Part shown: positions 7,972 through 16,959 of the stretch, piece after piece
Layout of the letters: each line of letters begins with the position of its first letter
Numbering within the stretch: position 1 is the first letter of the stretch
From: RGIG4079 sp045531405
GTDB lineage: Bacteria; Bacteroidota; Bacteroidia; Bacteroidales; Muribaculaceae
Assembly (NCBI GenBank): GCA_045531405.1
Contig: JAZSDX010000035.1
Coordinates: forward strand, 45,639-109,638
Length of the DNA stretch: 64,000 nucleotides
Direction: 5' to 3'
Made by a program: the position numbers and the translations under genes
The notes under the pieces: generated by a model
Database searches by the model: none
Told to the model about the DNA's origin: nothing
What the model saw: the letters and a program-made list of their open reading frames with translations, nothing else

Positions 7972-10104
7972 TTATTCTTCCATGAGAATTTCGAGCATCT
8001 TGATTGCCGAAACAGGAATGCGAGTACCGGGACCGAAGATTGCTGCAACGCCTGCTTGATACAAGAAGTCATAGTCTTGAGCAGGGATTACGCCACCGGC
8101 AACAACGATAATGTCTTCGCGACCGAGTTTCTTCAATTCGTCAATTACTTGAGGCACGAGAGTCTTGTGACCTGCAGCCAATGATGATACACCGAGAATG
8201 TGTACGTCGTTTTCAACGGCTTGACGAGCAGCTTCGGCAGGAGTTTGGAACAATGGTCCCATATCCACGTCAAATCCACAGTCGGCATAACCTGTTGCGA
8301 CAACTTTAGCACCACGGTCGTGACCATCTTGTCCCATCTTCGCAATCATGATGCGAGGTTGGCGACCTTCTTTCTTCGCAAACTCTTCGCACAATTGTTG
8401 TGCTTTAACGAAGTCTGCATCTTGTTTTGTTTCGCTTGAATACACGCCTGAAATAGTTCTGATTACTGCTTTGTAACGACCTACGACAGCTTCGCAGGCA
8501 TCTGAAATTTCACCAAGGGTAGCACGAAGACCGGCAGCCTTAACAGCAAGGTCAAGGAGGTTTCCTTCTTTAGTGCGTACACATTCAGTGATTGCTTCGA
8601 GTGCTTTCTTAACTGCTTCTTCATCGCGACCGGCTTTAACCACGTCAAGACGAGCAATTTGGTCTTTGCGAACTTCGGTGTTGTCGATTTCGAGGATGTC
8701 GATAGGATCTTCGTGGTCGAGACGATATTTATTGATACCTACGATAGTTTGACGACCAGAGTCGATGCGAGCTTGAGTGCGAGCCGATGCTTCTTCGATA
8801 CGTAGTTTAGGAAGACCACTTTCGATAGCTTTAGCCATACCACCAAGTTTTTCAATTTCTTGGATGTGAGCCCAAGCGCGTTGAGCAATTTCGTTGGTAA
8901 GAGATTCTACATAGTAAGAACCTGCCCATGGGTCGATTTCCTTAGTGATGTAGGTTTCTTCTTGAATATAGATTTGAGTGTTACGAGCAATACGAGCCGA
9001 GAAGTCGGTAGGAAGTGCGATTGCTTCGTCGAGCGCATTGGTGTGAAGTGATTGAGTGTGACCAAGAGCAGCACCCATAGCTTCGATACACGTACGACCT
9101 ACGTTGTTGAATGGATCTTGCTCAGTGAGTGACCAACCCGATGTTTGAGAGTGAGTACGCAATGCGAGTGATTTTGGGTTTTTAGGATTGAATTGTTTCA
9201 CAATCTTAGCCCAAAGCATACGAGCAGCACGCATTTTAGCAACTTCCATGAAGAAGTTCATACCGATAGCCCAGAAGAATGACAAACGAGGAGCAAATGC
9301 GTCGATGTCCATTCCTGCGTTTACACCGGCACGAAGGTATTCAAGACCATCGGCAAGAGTGTAAGCCAACTCAATGTCGCAAGTTGCACCTGCTTCTTGC
9401 ATGTGGTAGCCTGAAATAGAGATTGAGTTGAATTTAGGCATATTTTGAGAAGTATATTCAAAGATATCGGCAATGATACGCATTGAGAATTCGGGTGGGT
9501 AGATATAAGTGTTACGCACCATGAACTCTTTCAAAATGTCGTTTTGGATAGTACCTGCCATTTCTTCAAGTTTAGCACCTTGTTCAAGACCGGCATTGAT
9601 GTAGAATGCGAGTACAGGAAGCACAGCACCATTCATTGTCATAGAAACCGACATTTTGTTCAAGGGGATACCATCAAAGAGTACCTTCATATCGTCGAGA
9701 GAGCAGATAGATACACCTGCTTTACCAACGTCACCCACTACGCGTTCGTGGTCGGCATCGTAGCCACGGTGTGTAGCAAGGTCAAATGCCACAGAAAGAC
9801 CTTTTTGACCCGAAGCAAGGTTACGACGATAGAATGCGTTTGACTCAGCGGCAGTAGAGAAACCTGCGTATTGGCGAATAGTCCAAGGACGCATAGCATA
9901 CATGCCACTATATGGACCACGGAGGAATGGAGGAATACCAGCAACATAGTTGAGGTGTTCAAGACCTTCGAGGTCATCTTTTGTATAAATCGGTTTTACA
10001 GGAATCAACTCAGGAGTGAGCCATTCTTCACCTTGTGCGATGGGGGCTTGTGCGCCACCAAAAGCATCAGCAGTTATATTGATATTTTTAAAATCAGGTC
10101 TCAT
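7972..10104 (-). CDS. mutB: Methylmalonyl-CoA mutase large (catalytic, B12-binding) subunit
   Basis: The 710-residue alpha/large subunit of methylmalonyl-CoA mutase interconverts succinyl-CoA and methylmalonyl-CoA with adenosylcobalamin, the key step of the succinate-propionate pathway. An N-terminal (beta/alpha)8 barrel (about 40-560; GPYSGMYAMRPWTIRQYAGF substrate region) leads to a C-terminal cobalamin-binding domain. That domain has the base-off His motif DGHDRG (His595), then GVSSLAAGH and VVAGGVIP. The length is typical. The gene starts six bases after the mutA stop, so the two subunits are co-transcribed and probably translationally coupled. No cobalamin riboswitch is visible in front of the operon. 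Confidence 0.97.
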   Translation of the reverse strand: MRPDFKNINITADAFGGAQAPIAQGEEWLTPELIPVKPIYTKDDLEGLEHLNYVAGIPPFLRGPYSGMYAMRPWTIRQYAGFSTAAESNAFYRRNLASGQKGLSVAFDLATHRGYDADHERVVGDVGKAGVSICSLDDMKVLFDGIPLNKMSVSMTMNGAVLPVLAFYINAGLEQGAKLEEMAGTIQNDILKEFMVRNTYIYPPEFSMRIIADIFEYTSQNMPKFNSISISGYHMQEAGATCDIELAYTLADGLEYLRAGVNAGMDIDAFAPRLSFFWAIGMNFFMEVAKMRAARMLWAKIVKQFNPKNPKSLALRTHSQTSGWSLTEQDPFNNVGRTCIEAMGAALGHTQSLHTNALDEAIALPTDFSARIARNTQIYIQEETYITKEIDPWAGSYYVESLTNEIAQRAWAHIQEIEKLGGMAKAIESGLPKLRIEEASARTQARIDSGRQTIVGINKYRLDHEDPIDILEIDNTEVRKDQIARLDVVKAGRDEEAVKKALEAITECVRTKEGNLLDLAVKAAGLRATLGEISDACEAVVGRYKAVIRTISGVYSSETKQDADFVKAQQLCEEFAKKEGRQPRIMIAKMGQDGHDRGAKVVATGYADCGFDVDMGPLFQTPAEAARQAVENDVHILGVSSLAAGHKTLVPQVIDELKKLGREDIIVVAGGVIPAQDYDFLYQAGVAAIFGPGTRIPVSAIKMLEILMEE

Positions 10105-10110
10105 AATCGA

Positions 10111-11952
10111 TTATTTAAGAAGTTTTGCATTGAAAGCCTGAAGGGTTTCGAGAACATTGCTACGCACATTGATGAAGTTAGTGATACCTTGTGCTTGAAG
10201 AATTTCGGTGCAAGCAGGAGCGCCGGCAACAACAAATTCAGCACGACCATCAAGAGCTTTGAACGCTTCGGGTGCGAGAGTTTCGTATTCGTCGTCGCTT
10301 GAGCAGATAACCACTACATCAGCTTCTTTAGCAACAGCGGCGTCAATACCTTCTTGAACTGTATTAAATCCTAAATTGTCGATAATCTCATATCCTGCAC
10401 AACCAAAGAAGTTGGCTGAGAATTGAGAACGAGCAAGACGCATAGCGAGGTTTCCGATAGTGAGCATAAACACTTTTGGACGGTTTGCTGCAGCTTCGGT
10501 AGCAAGACGAAGTGCGTCGAAATCGCTACTTTGACGTTTTGTAGAAAGTCCGCGACCATTATCTTCTTTTTCAGAACAGCAACATTTACAACCACCTGCA
10601 TTCTCAATCTTGTTGGCAGCCATTTCGCTGAAGTTAGGATATTGGTTAGTTCCGAGAAGAATTTCTTTACGACGAGCTACATCGCTATGACGTTTTTCTG
10701 AAGAAGCATTTACTGCATCTTGGATAGCGCAGTTGTTAACGTTGGCAAGGAAGCCACCTTTTTCTTCTACATCGAGGAAGAGTTTCCATGCTTCTTGAGC
10801 GATAGATGCTGTGAGAGTTTCTACATAGTAAGAACCACCGGCAGGGTCAACAACTTTGTCAAGATGACTTTCTTCTTTAAGAAGATATTGTTGATTGCGA
10901 GCGATACGTTCTGAGAACTCATCGGGAGTTTTGTATGATTTGTCAAATGGAGTAACTGTGATTGAGTCAACACCTGCAAGAGCCGCCGACATAGCTTCGG
11001 TTTGGCTACGGAGCAAGTTAACATGAGCGTCAAATACAGTTTGATTAAATTCCGATGTAATAGCGTGAGCCATCATTTTGCAAGAGCATTTGCATGCCGG
11101 TTTGAATTGCTCAACGATTTGAGCCCATAGCATACGAGCTGCACGGAATTTAGCAAGTTCCATGAAATAGTTAGAAGATATACCCATGTTGAACTTGATG
11201 CGTTTAGCAACAGTATCAACATCTACACCTGCTTCAGTGAGCATAGCAAGCCATTCTGCACCCCATGCAAGAGCATATCCTAATTCTTGGAAGATGTAAG
11301 CTCCGGCGTTGTTAAACATTACAGAGTCAACTGCAAGAACACGCAAGCCTTTAACATCTTTAACTACGTCAAGTAATTCAACTGCCATCTTAGCGATATC
11401 GCCGGGGAATTCTACACCATGTTTCAACGCTTTGCGGAATGGGTTGAAGTCGATAGAACCTTTGAATGATTCTTCGGCACCGGCAGCTTTCACTACATCA
11501 ACGAGAGCTTTTGCTACTTCAGCAGCTGATTTAGGACAGCAGTTGAGGTTGATTTCAACTTTTGCGAGGTCAATGCCGGCAACAAGGGTAGCAACATCAC
11601 CGGCTTCTTTTACTTTGAAACCAAGAGAAGTAACACCTTTTGTTAATACGTCGAGCGCTTTTTTGTTAGCGTCGGCAGCATTGTCGGCGATGATTTCTTG
11701 GCGAGTGAGCCAGTCGTTTTCGGTGCGAGTACCACGCACATAAGGATATTCTCCGGGGAGAGAATCAGTTGTTTTGAGATCGGCAATGTCTTCAGCACGG
11801 TACATAGGCTGAACATTGAAACCTTCATTTGTTCGCCACACCAATTTCTTGTCAAATGGAGCACCTTTAAGGTCGGCTTCTACTTTTGCCTTCCATTCTT
11901 CGGTAGAAATTGGAGGAAATTGGTCAAACAATTTTTCTTTGTTTTCTGCCAT
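10111..11952 (-). CDS. mutA: Methylmalonyl-CoA mutase small subunit
   Basis: The 613-residue beta/small subunit pairs with MutB. It keeps the TIM-barrel and Rossmann folds but lacks the cobalamin-ligating DxHxxG motif (the equivalent region reads IGNLAMRLARSQFSANFFGC), as expected for the non-catalytic subunit. The start at 11952 (MAENKEKLFDQFPPIS) is preferred because the upstream in-frame ATG at 12000 overlaps the promoter -7 box. It has two unusual cysteine clusters: CKCSC (Cys287, 289, 291) after the AARMLWAQIVEQF helix, and CKCCCS (Cys455, 457, 458, 459) in the linker before the C-terminal domain. These could bind a metal or iron-sulfur cluster; that is inference only. Confidence 0.95.
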   Translation of the reverse strand: MAENKEKLFDQFPPISTEEWKAKVEADLKGAPFDKKLVWRTNEGFNVQPMYRAEDIADLKTTDSLPGEYPYVRGTRTENDWLTRQEIIADNAADANKKALDVLTKGVTSLGFKVKEAGDVATLVAGIDLAKVEINLNCCPKSAAEVAKALVDVVKAAGAEESFKGSIDFNPFRKALKHGVEFPGDIAKMAVELLDVVKDVKGLRVLAVDSVMFNNAGAYIFQELGYALAWGAEWLAMLTEAGVDVDTVAKRIKFNMGISSNYFMELAKFRAARMLWAQIVEQFKPACKCSCKMMAHAITSEFNQTVFDAHVNLLRSQTEAMSAALAGVDSITVTPFDKSYKTPDEFSERIARNQQYLLKEESHLDKVVDPAGGSYYVETLTASIAQEAWKLFLDVEEKGGFLANVNNCAIQDAVNASSEKRHSDVARRKEILLGTNQYPNFSEMAANKIENAGGCKCCCSEKEDNGRGLSTKRQSSDFDALRLATEAAANRPKVFMLTIGNLAMRLARSQFSANFFGCAGYEIIDNLGFNTVQEGIDAAVAKEADVVVICSSDDEYETLAPEAFKALDGRAEFVVAGAPACTEILQAQGITNFINVRSNVLETLQAFNAKLLK

Positions 11953-12001
11953 AATAAGGTTATTAAATTTATTGTTTTTAGAAAGTTTGTTCTTAATCAC
12001 G

Positions 12002-12032
12002 CAAATTTACAAAATCTTTGTGCATACACAAA
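12002..12032 (-). promoter_or_regulatory. Promoter of the mutA-mutB operon
   Basis: On the minus strand, TTTG (12029-12032) and TAAATTTG (12002-12009) are 19 bp apart, a full consensus match. The leader is about 45 bases. The rest of 12033-12256 is AT-rich, with one small inverted repeat (TTTGAGA / TCTCAAA, 12110-12129). Confidence 0.72.
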
Positions 12033-12256
12033 TAAAAAATCGAATATTTTACGGAAAAATTTCCCTAATTGCCAATAAATAAAAAACACGAAGCATTTTA
12101 TCCCATTTTTTTGAGAGAAAAATCTCAAACTAATATAATTGAAATGTTGTTTGAGATCTACGAGTTTTGAATCTTGAAATATTTGCTATGATATTATACA
12201 ATAATCAATAATTCAGTATAATAGGAGTGTTAATAGTTTGAAAAAATACAATTGTT

Positions 12257-12291
12257 TTTGTTTATAGAGATGATTTTTTTTGCTAAATTTG
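12257..12291 (+). promoter_or_regulatory. Probable promoter of the small coiled-coil gene
   Basis: A perfect -7 box TAAATTTG (12284-12291) follows TTTG (12257-12260) at 23 bp, longer than usual; TTTA at 12261-12264 gives 19 bp. A leader hairpin AGTGTC / GACACT sits at 12302-12318. Confidence 0.45.
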
Positions 12292-12342
12292 TTGCTATGA
12301 CAGTGTCACGAAGACACTCGTTTCACGTTTAATAAATTTATT

Positions 12343-12654
12343 ATGTCAAAAACATTTGAAAGCCAAGTAATGAAGGCTCAAAATCTTGCAGAAGAAATGA
12401 AAAAACACTTAAATGAACTTTCTGCAAAAGGTGTAAAACAAGAAACTCTTGACTTGCTAATAAAAACAAGTGAAGAGGCTATTAGAATTAGTCGAGAGGT
12501 AGATGAACTTCGAGATGCTGCTTCAAAAAAACTTCGTGAAGCAAATATGGTATTAGGCGATGTAAAGGCAAAGTACAATGAGTTAAGGATGGTTGTTAGG
12601 AATAATTATCCAATTGATAAGTGGTGTGAGTTTGGACTTATGGATAAACGATAG
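12343..12654 (+). CDS. Small coiled-coil protein of unknown function
   Basis: The 103-residue cytoplasmic protein has no signal or membrane segment. Nearly the whole length is predicted helix with heptad-like spacing (about residues 5-88, for example KAQNLAEEMKKHLNELSAKG and RISREVDELRDAASKKLREA). It ends in a short non-helical segment, NNYPIDKWCEFGLMDKR. It may oligomerise. It has its own promoter and a shared bidirectional terminator. I do not recognise a family with confidence. Confidence 0.7.
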   Translation: MSKTFESQVMKAQNLAEEMKKHLNELSAKGVKQETLDLLIKTSEEAIRISREVDELRDAASKKLREANMVLGDVKAKYNELRMVVRNNYPIDKWCEFGLMDKR

Positions 12655-12676
12655 ATGTAGAATTAGATACAATAAT

Positions 12677-12722
12677 AAAGTCGTAATAATGTGCAATGCT
12701 AATTATTACGACTTTATTTTAT
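12677..12722. terminator. Bidirectional terminator between convergent genes
   Basis: A perfect 14-bp inverted repeat (12677-12690 with 12702-12715, core AAAGTCGTAATAAT) is flanked by T-rich DNA on both strands, between the coiled-coil gene and the phosphoesterase gene. Confidence 0.85.
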
Positions 12723-12735
12723 TTGAAAGAGAGAA

Positions 12736-14538
12736 TTACTTGTTCAACTTGAAGATTGTTCCTTCGATAAGTGACGTATAAACATTGTTGGTTGTAGGGT
12801 CGATGTCGATGCCGTTTGTTTCTGATTTGCCGAGGGTAAATGTGTTAATAATTGTTTGTGTTTTAGGGTTAACAGCCACAACAAGACCACGACGAGAACC
12901 GGCATATACTATGCCATCTTTTTCAGCTACGATACAGGGTGCATGTTCATAGCCAAGTTGCATATCCACAACCCATAATTTATTGAATTTGGCAGTAGTC
13001 GCGTCAACGGCAACTAACTCTCCGTCCATTGTTTTGGCATATACGCGAGAGCCATCTTCACTGCGACCGAGACTTTCTCTATATTTATGCTCTTTGTTTC
13101 TCCAAATTGTTTCTCCTGTTTTACGATCGATAGCAGTCATGTAGCGATCGGGTGCTACGATGTAAATACGTTCTGGTGTTACAACCGGGACTACGTTGCC
13201 CGGTCCGAGTTGGTTGCGTGATGAACCATTGTTCCATTTCCATTTTAATGCTCCTGTTTTAGCATCAAGACAATAAAGGTAAGTGTCCCAAGCTCCAAAG
13301 ATAACGTCGCCATTATCTACCACAGGGGCTGCTTGGCAATAGTTGTTGAGAGCATCGTATTTCCATATGAGTTTGCGTGTTTTTGCATCCCATTTCTCAA
13401 ATTTATTGTAACCACCAATGTAAAGTGCGCCATCTTTATATATGCCATCGGCAACATATGCACCTTCCGATTCATTGCGTTGAACGATTTCTCCGTTTTT
13501 AGGATTTACCCATAATAGTTCTTTGGCAGCAGATGGTATTACAACATATTTTCCGGCAACCACAGGACGAGCAAATAACGAAGCTCCGGTTGAGATGCTC
13601 CATAATTCTTTGCCACTTTTTTTATTAATTGCCTTGGCATAGCCGAGTGAGTTGCCATAGTAGATATTTTTTTTGTCAAAGCCTAATCGAGTGAAAATAG
13701 AGGCACTATCGGCATAAAGTGCAATGCTGTTAATTGTGTTGTTAAATTCGCTTTTGCCATCGGGCATTGAAATGGCAAAACCATCAACATACACAGGTGC
13801 TTTTCCTAATTGCTTGTTGTGAAATGTTATTGAATCGTTAGAAATATCCATGATAGTGTATCCGTAGTTGCCGTTCTTAAAGTCAAGTGAACGAACCATC
13901 ATACAGTTGATATTACCGAAGTTCTCGCTCACATATTTATGGAATTTGTGGTAATGACCGTTTACATGGGCGATAACAGGATATTTGCGAAGCACATTGA
14001 TATAATCATCGTAGTTGTCAAGGTCTTTTTGAAGGGGGTAGTGGTTGAATGATATCACACGTTTCCCACTTGTGCAACGCTCAGCAAGTGTTTTATCAAG
14101 CCAATGGAGGTCCTCTTGTTTGATATGTCCATCGCCCATCTTCATGTAAGGACCACAAGCTATGCCAACAATCACTAAATTGTCAAATTCGGTAACAAAA
14201 CGATCGTTACCCCATAGGTCGAAAATCGTTTTTGTCGCACTTTGTGACCATGTGGTTTCATGGTTGCCAGGAAGCACAAATTGAGGTTTGTTAATAAGGT
14301 CGAGTATTGATTTCACATTGCTTAATTCTTTGTCAGAGCCCTCATTGGTGAGGTCGCCATTGATTATTACCATATCTGCATCAGAATTATTGACTTCATC
14401 AACGGCAATGCGTAGATTTTTCTCGCAATCATTACCGGGTAGAACATGAAGATCGGCAAAAATAATTATGCGAGTAGCATTAACTGAAAATATTGAAAAA
14501 AGGAGTATTAAACTTGTTAAAAACGATTTGAGTTTCAT
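12736..14538 (-). CDS. Secreted metallophosphoesterase fused to a PQQ-like beta-propeller
   Basis: The protein has 600 residues. A signal peptide (MKLKSFLTSLILLFSIFSVNA) is followed by a calcineurin-like metallophosphoesterase domain (about 22-255) with metal-binding motifs FADLHV, NGDLTN, GNHET and NGHYHKF. A PQQ-like propeller (about 280-600) has repeated Gly-Trp blades such as KKSGKELWSI, RKLIWKYDA, TGALKWKW and TGETIWRN. It probably acts in the periplasm on a phosphoester. The propeller may bind substrate or partner, since such blades often no longer bind PQQ. The start at 14538 is chosen because it begins the signal peptide and a TATCTTTG -7 box at 14581-14588 lies downstream of the other possible start at 14610. 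It diverges from dnaG. Confidence 0.85.
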   Translation of the reverse strand: MKLKSFLTSLILLFSIFSVNATRIIIFADLHVLPGNDCEKNLRIAVDEVNNSDADMVIINGDLTNEGSDKELSNVKSILDLINKPQFVLPGNHETTWSQSATKTIFDLWGNDRFVTEFDNLVIVGIACGPYMKMGDGHIKQEDLHWLDKTLAERCTSGKRVISFNHYPLQKDLDNYDDYINVLRKYPVIAHVNGHYHKFHKYVSENFGNINCMMVRSLDFKNGNYGYTIMDISNDSITFHNKQLGKAPVYVDGFAISMPDGKSEFNNTINSIALYADSASIFTRLGFDKKNIYYGNSLGYAKAINKKSGKELWSISTGASLFARPVVAGKYVVIPSAAKELLWVNPKNGEIVQRNESEGAYVADGIYKDGALYIGGYNKFEKWDAKTRKLIWKYDALNNYCQAAPVVDNGDVIFGAWDTYLYCLDAKTGALKWKWNNGSSRNQLGPGNVVPVVTPERIYIVAPDRYMTAIDRKTGETIWRNKEHKYRESLGRSEDGSRVYAKTMDGELVAVDATTAKFNKLWVVDMQLGYEHAPCIVAEKDGIVYAGSRRGLVVAVNPKTQTIINTFTLGKSETNGIDIDPTTNNVYTSLIEGTIFKLNK

Positions 14539-14580
14539 GATTTTAAGGGTTGTAGATAAATATTTAATAAAATTGATTGT

Positions 14581-14618
14581 CAAAGATACTGAAATAAAAT
14601 CATATTTCATTAATTTTG
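14581..14618. promoter_or_regulatory. Divergent -7 boxes for the phosphoesterase gene and dnaG
   Basis: TATCTTTG on the minus strand (14581-14588) and TAATTTTG on the plus strand (14611-14618) fit the -7 consensus. The -33 boxes are not clear for either. Confidence 0.4.
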
Positions 14619-14636
14619 TAGTCTTGAAAATTCAGT

Positions 14637-16865
14637 ATGAAGAAAATTGATCGCGAAACAGTACAGAAAATCCTTGACACTGCCGACATCGTTGATGTAG
14701 TGAGCGATTTTGTTCATCTCAAACGTAGAGGTGCTGGATATATAGGATTATGCCCATTCCATAATGAGCGTACCCCATCGTTTTCGGTGTCGAAATCAAA
14801 AGGGATATGTAAATGTTTCAGTTGTGGAAAGGGTGGCAGTCCGGTCAATTTCTTGATGGAACTCGAGCAGATGTCATATTACGATGCTCTTCGTTATCTC
14901 GCAAAGAAATACCATATAGAGATAAAAGAACATGAAATGACCGAAAAAGAACGTGAAGAAGCTACTGAGCGAGAAAGTATGCTTGCTGTGAGCGAATTTG
15001 CGTTGCAACATTTTGAAAATAACCTAAACAATACCGATGATGGTCGTGCTATTGGCTTAAGCTATTTTTATGAAAGAGGCATTAATGAGGCTTCGATAAA
15101 AAAATTCCGTCTTGGCTATTCATTGGAAAAACGCGATGACTTGGTTTCATCGGCAAAATCTAAGGGGTATAACGAAAAATATCTTGTGAGTACCGGTTTG
15201 TGTATTCAAAACGAAGGTGGCAAAATATATGACCGATTCAAAGGACGTGTAATGTATCCTATTTTTAGCGTTAGTGGAAAGGTATTGGCTTTCGGTGGAC
15301 GCACATTGCGAAAAGATAAAGATATCGCAAAATATGTTAACTCTCCCGAATCGGTTATTTATCGCAAGAGTTATGAACTTTATGGTTTGTATCAAGCGAA
15401 ACAAGCAATTGTAAAGAAAGATAAATGTATTTTAGTCGAGGGGTATATGGACGTAATCTCCATGTCGCAGTCGGGGGTGGAAAATGTTGTTGCTTCATCG
15501 GGTACATCTTTGACCGAAGGACAGATACGTCTCATTCATCGGTTTACCGAAAATGTAACGGTTATTTATGATAGCGACCCTGCCGGAATAAAGGCTTCAT
15601 TGCGTGGAATTGATATGTTACTTGCCGAGGGACTTAACATAAAAGTTATGTTATTGCCCGAAGGAGACGATCCCGACTCGTTTGCTCAAAGTCATTCAAC
15701 AAGTGAACTTGAAGAATATCTCGCTTCTCATGAACAAGACTTTATCGAGTTTAAGACTGCGATATTATTGCAAGGGGTCGAAAATGACCCTATTCAAAGA
15801 TCAAAAGCAATCTCCGATATAGTACGTTCAATTTCGGTAATTCCCGATGATATAACACGTGCAATGTATATTAAGGAGTGTAGCCGTCGATTGGAGATTG
15901 ACGAAAAATTGCTCACACGTTCGGTTGCTAAGAAAATAGCCGAACGACTTGAAAAAGAAGCGCAACAACGTCAACGCCAATCGGCAATGCAGTCGTTGGG
16001 CGATACTCAAACAACCACCCCCACTTCCACATCACAACTCGTTGCTGATGTGGAGGTGATAGAAGATATAGCTCCTGTTGCACCAATTGAGGTACCTATC
16101 GTTGATGATTCAAATAGCCGATTCCTTCAACCGTATGAACGGGAGGTGTTGAGGTATGTCCTCAAATATGGCATGGTTGTGATGTGTGAAAATTGTGATG
16201 AGAATGGAAACACATCGCCATTGACGGTGCTTGACTATGTTTTAAGCGAGCTAAAAGAAGATGATATAAAATTTACAAACAGTCATTATGCCAAAGTGCT
16301 TGCAACGGTGTGTGAAGATGCTGTTACATCGTATGAAGAGGATTATAGGCGTGAGAAACAAAAGATATCCGAGAAACGTCAGCAGATGTTTGATGAAGGT
16401 GTAGCTGAAATTCAAAAAACAGCAACCGACTTGTCGGATATAACAATGCAAGAACAAATATTGACTCAAAAATGTGATGACGAATATTATAAAGGCTTAT
16501 CTCATTTTAATATGATGTATATCGTGAGGGAACTGATTTCAAGCCCCGACGATATTGTGCGTCGCATTACAACCGACCTTATTAGCGAAAAATATGTATT
16601 GAGTAAGGTGCACACTAAGTATGCTAAAATAGATACCGAACAAGATAAACTCGATGAGCTTGTGCCTCGTGCTATTTATGAATTAAAAGATGCAATATTA
16701 GAGTGTCAACTTCGCGAAATAAGACGCCGAATAAAGGAAATTGGCACAAAGAGTGGAAATGCCGACGAGTTATTGTTGTTGATGACAAAAACAATGGAGT
16801 TGCAACAATTGAAAGGCGAATTTGCAAAAGTACTCGGCGAACGCATTGTCGCCCCACGCAAATAA
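14637..16865 (+). CDS. dnaG: DNA primase
   Basis: The replicative primase of 742 residues makes RNA primers for both strands at the fork. The N-terminal CHC2 zinc finger is complete (Cys39, His42, Cys60, Cys63 in LCPFHNERTPSF and KCFSCGKGG). The RNA polymerase core follows (YFYERGINEASIKKFRLGY), with the Toprim acidic motif VEGYMDV (about 270) and YDSDPAGIKA. The C-terminal third, after a low-complexity Gln/Thr linker at about 445-480, is the helicase-interaction region. It is rather long, at the upper end of the usual 600-700 range. dnaB lies 2.8 kb downstream, so primase and helicase genes are near each other but not co-transcribed. Confidence 0.97.
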   Translation: MKKIDRETVQKILDTADIVDVVSDFVHLKRRGAGYIGLCPFHNERTPSFSVSKSKGICKCFSCGKGGSPVNFLMELEQMSYYDALRYLAKKYHIEIKEHEMTEKEREEATERESMLAVSEFALQHFENNLNNTDDGRAIGLSYFYERGINEASIKKFRLGYSLEKRDDLVSSAKSKGYNEKYLVSTGLCIQNEGGKIYDRFKGRVMYPIFSVSGKVLAFGGRTLRKDKDIAKYVNSPESVIYRKSYELYGLYQAKQAIVKKDKCILVEGYMDVISMSQSGVENVVASSGTSLTEGQIRLIHRFTENVTVIYDSDPAGIKASLRGIDMLLAEGLNIKVMLLPEGDDPDSFAQSHSTSELEEYLASHEQDFIEFKTAILLQGVENDPIQRSKAISDIVRSISVIPDDITRAMYIKECSRRLEIDEKLLTRSVAKKIAERLEKEAQQRQRQSAMQSLGDTQTTTPTSTSQLVADVEVIEDIAPVAPIEVPIVDDSNSRFLQPYEREVLRYVLKYGMVVMCENCDENGNTSPLTVLDYVLSELKEDDIKFTNSHYAKVLATVCEDAVTSYEEDYRREKQKISEKRQQMFDEGVAEIQKTATDLSDITMQEQILTQKCDDEYYKGLSHFNMMYIVRELISSPDDIVRRITTDLISEKYVLSKVHTKYAKIDTEQDKLDELVPRAIYELKDAILECQLREIRRRIKEIGTKSGNADELLLLMTKTMELQQLKGEFAKVLGERIVAPRK

Positions 16866-16887
16866 GCAGATTAAAGATATAAAGACA

Positions 16888-16940
16888 AAATTGAAGATGT
16901 GTCTAATTGAGTTTTGGCACATCTTCAATTTGTTTATTAT
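16888..16940. terminator. Bidirectional terminator between dnaG and the BspA-like gene
   Basis: A perfect 14-bp inverted repeat (AAATTGAAGATGTG at 16888-16901 with 16918-16931) lies between the convergent stops, with T-rich sequence on both sides. Confidence 0.82.
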
Positions 16941-16959
16941 AGAGTTGATAAAAATGATT

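Noticed and set aside
9871..10302. Plus-strand open frame of 143 codons across the mutA-mutB junction
   Set aside because: It is antisense to two certain genes, has no family likeness and its residues reflect the codon pattern of the real strand.
11953..12342. A cobalamin riboswitch in front of the B12-dependent mutase operon
   Set aside because: The leader is only about 45 bases and lacks the conserved B12-box; only a promoter and a small inverted repeat are seen.
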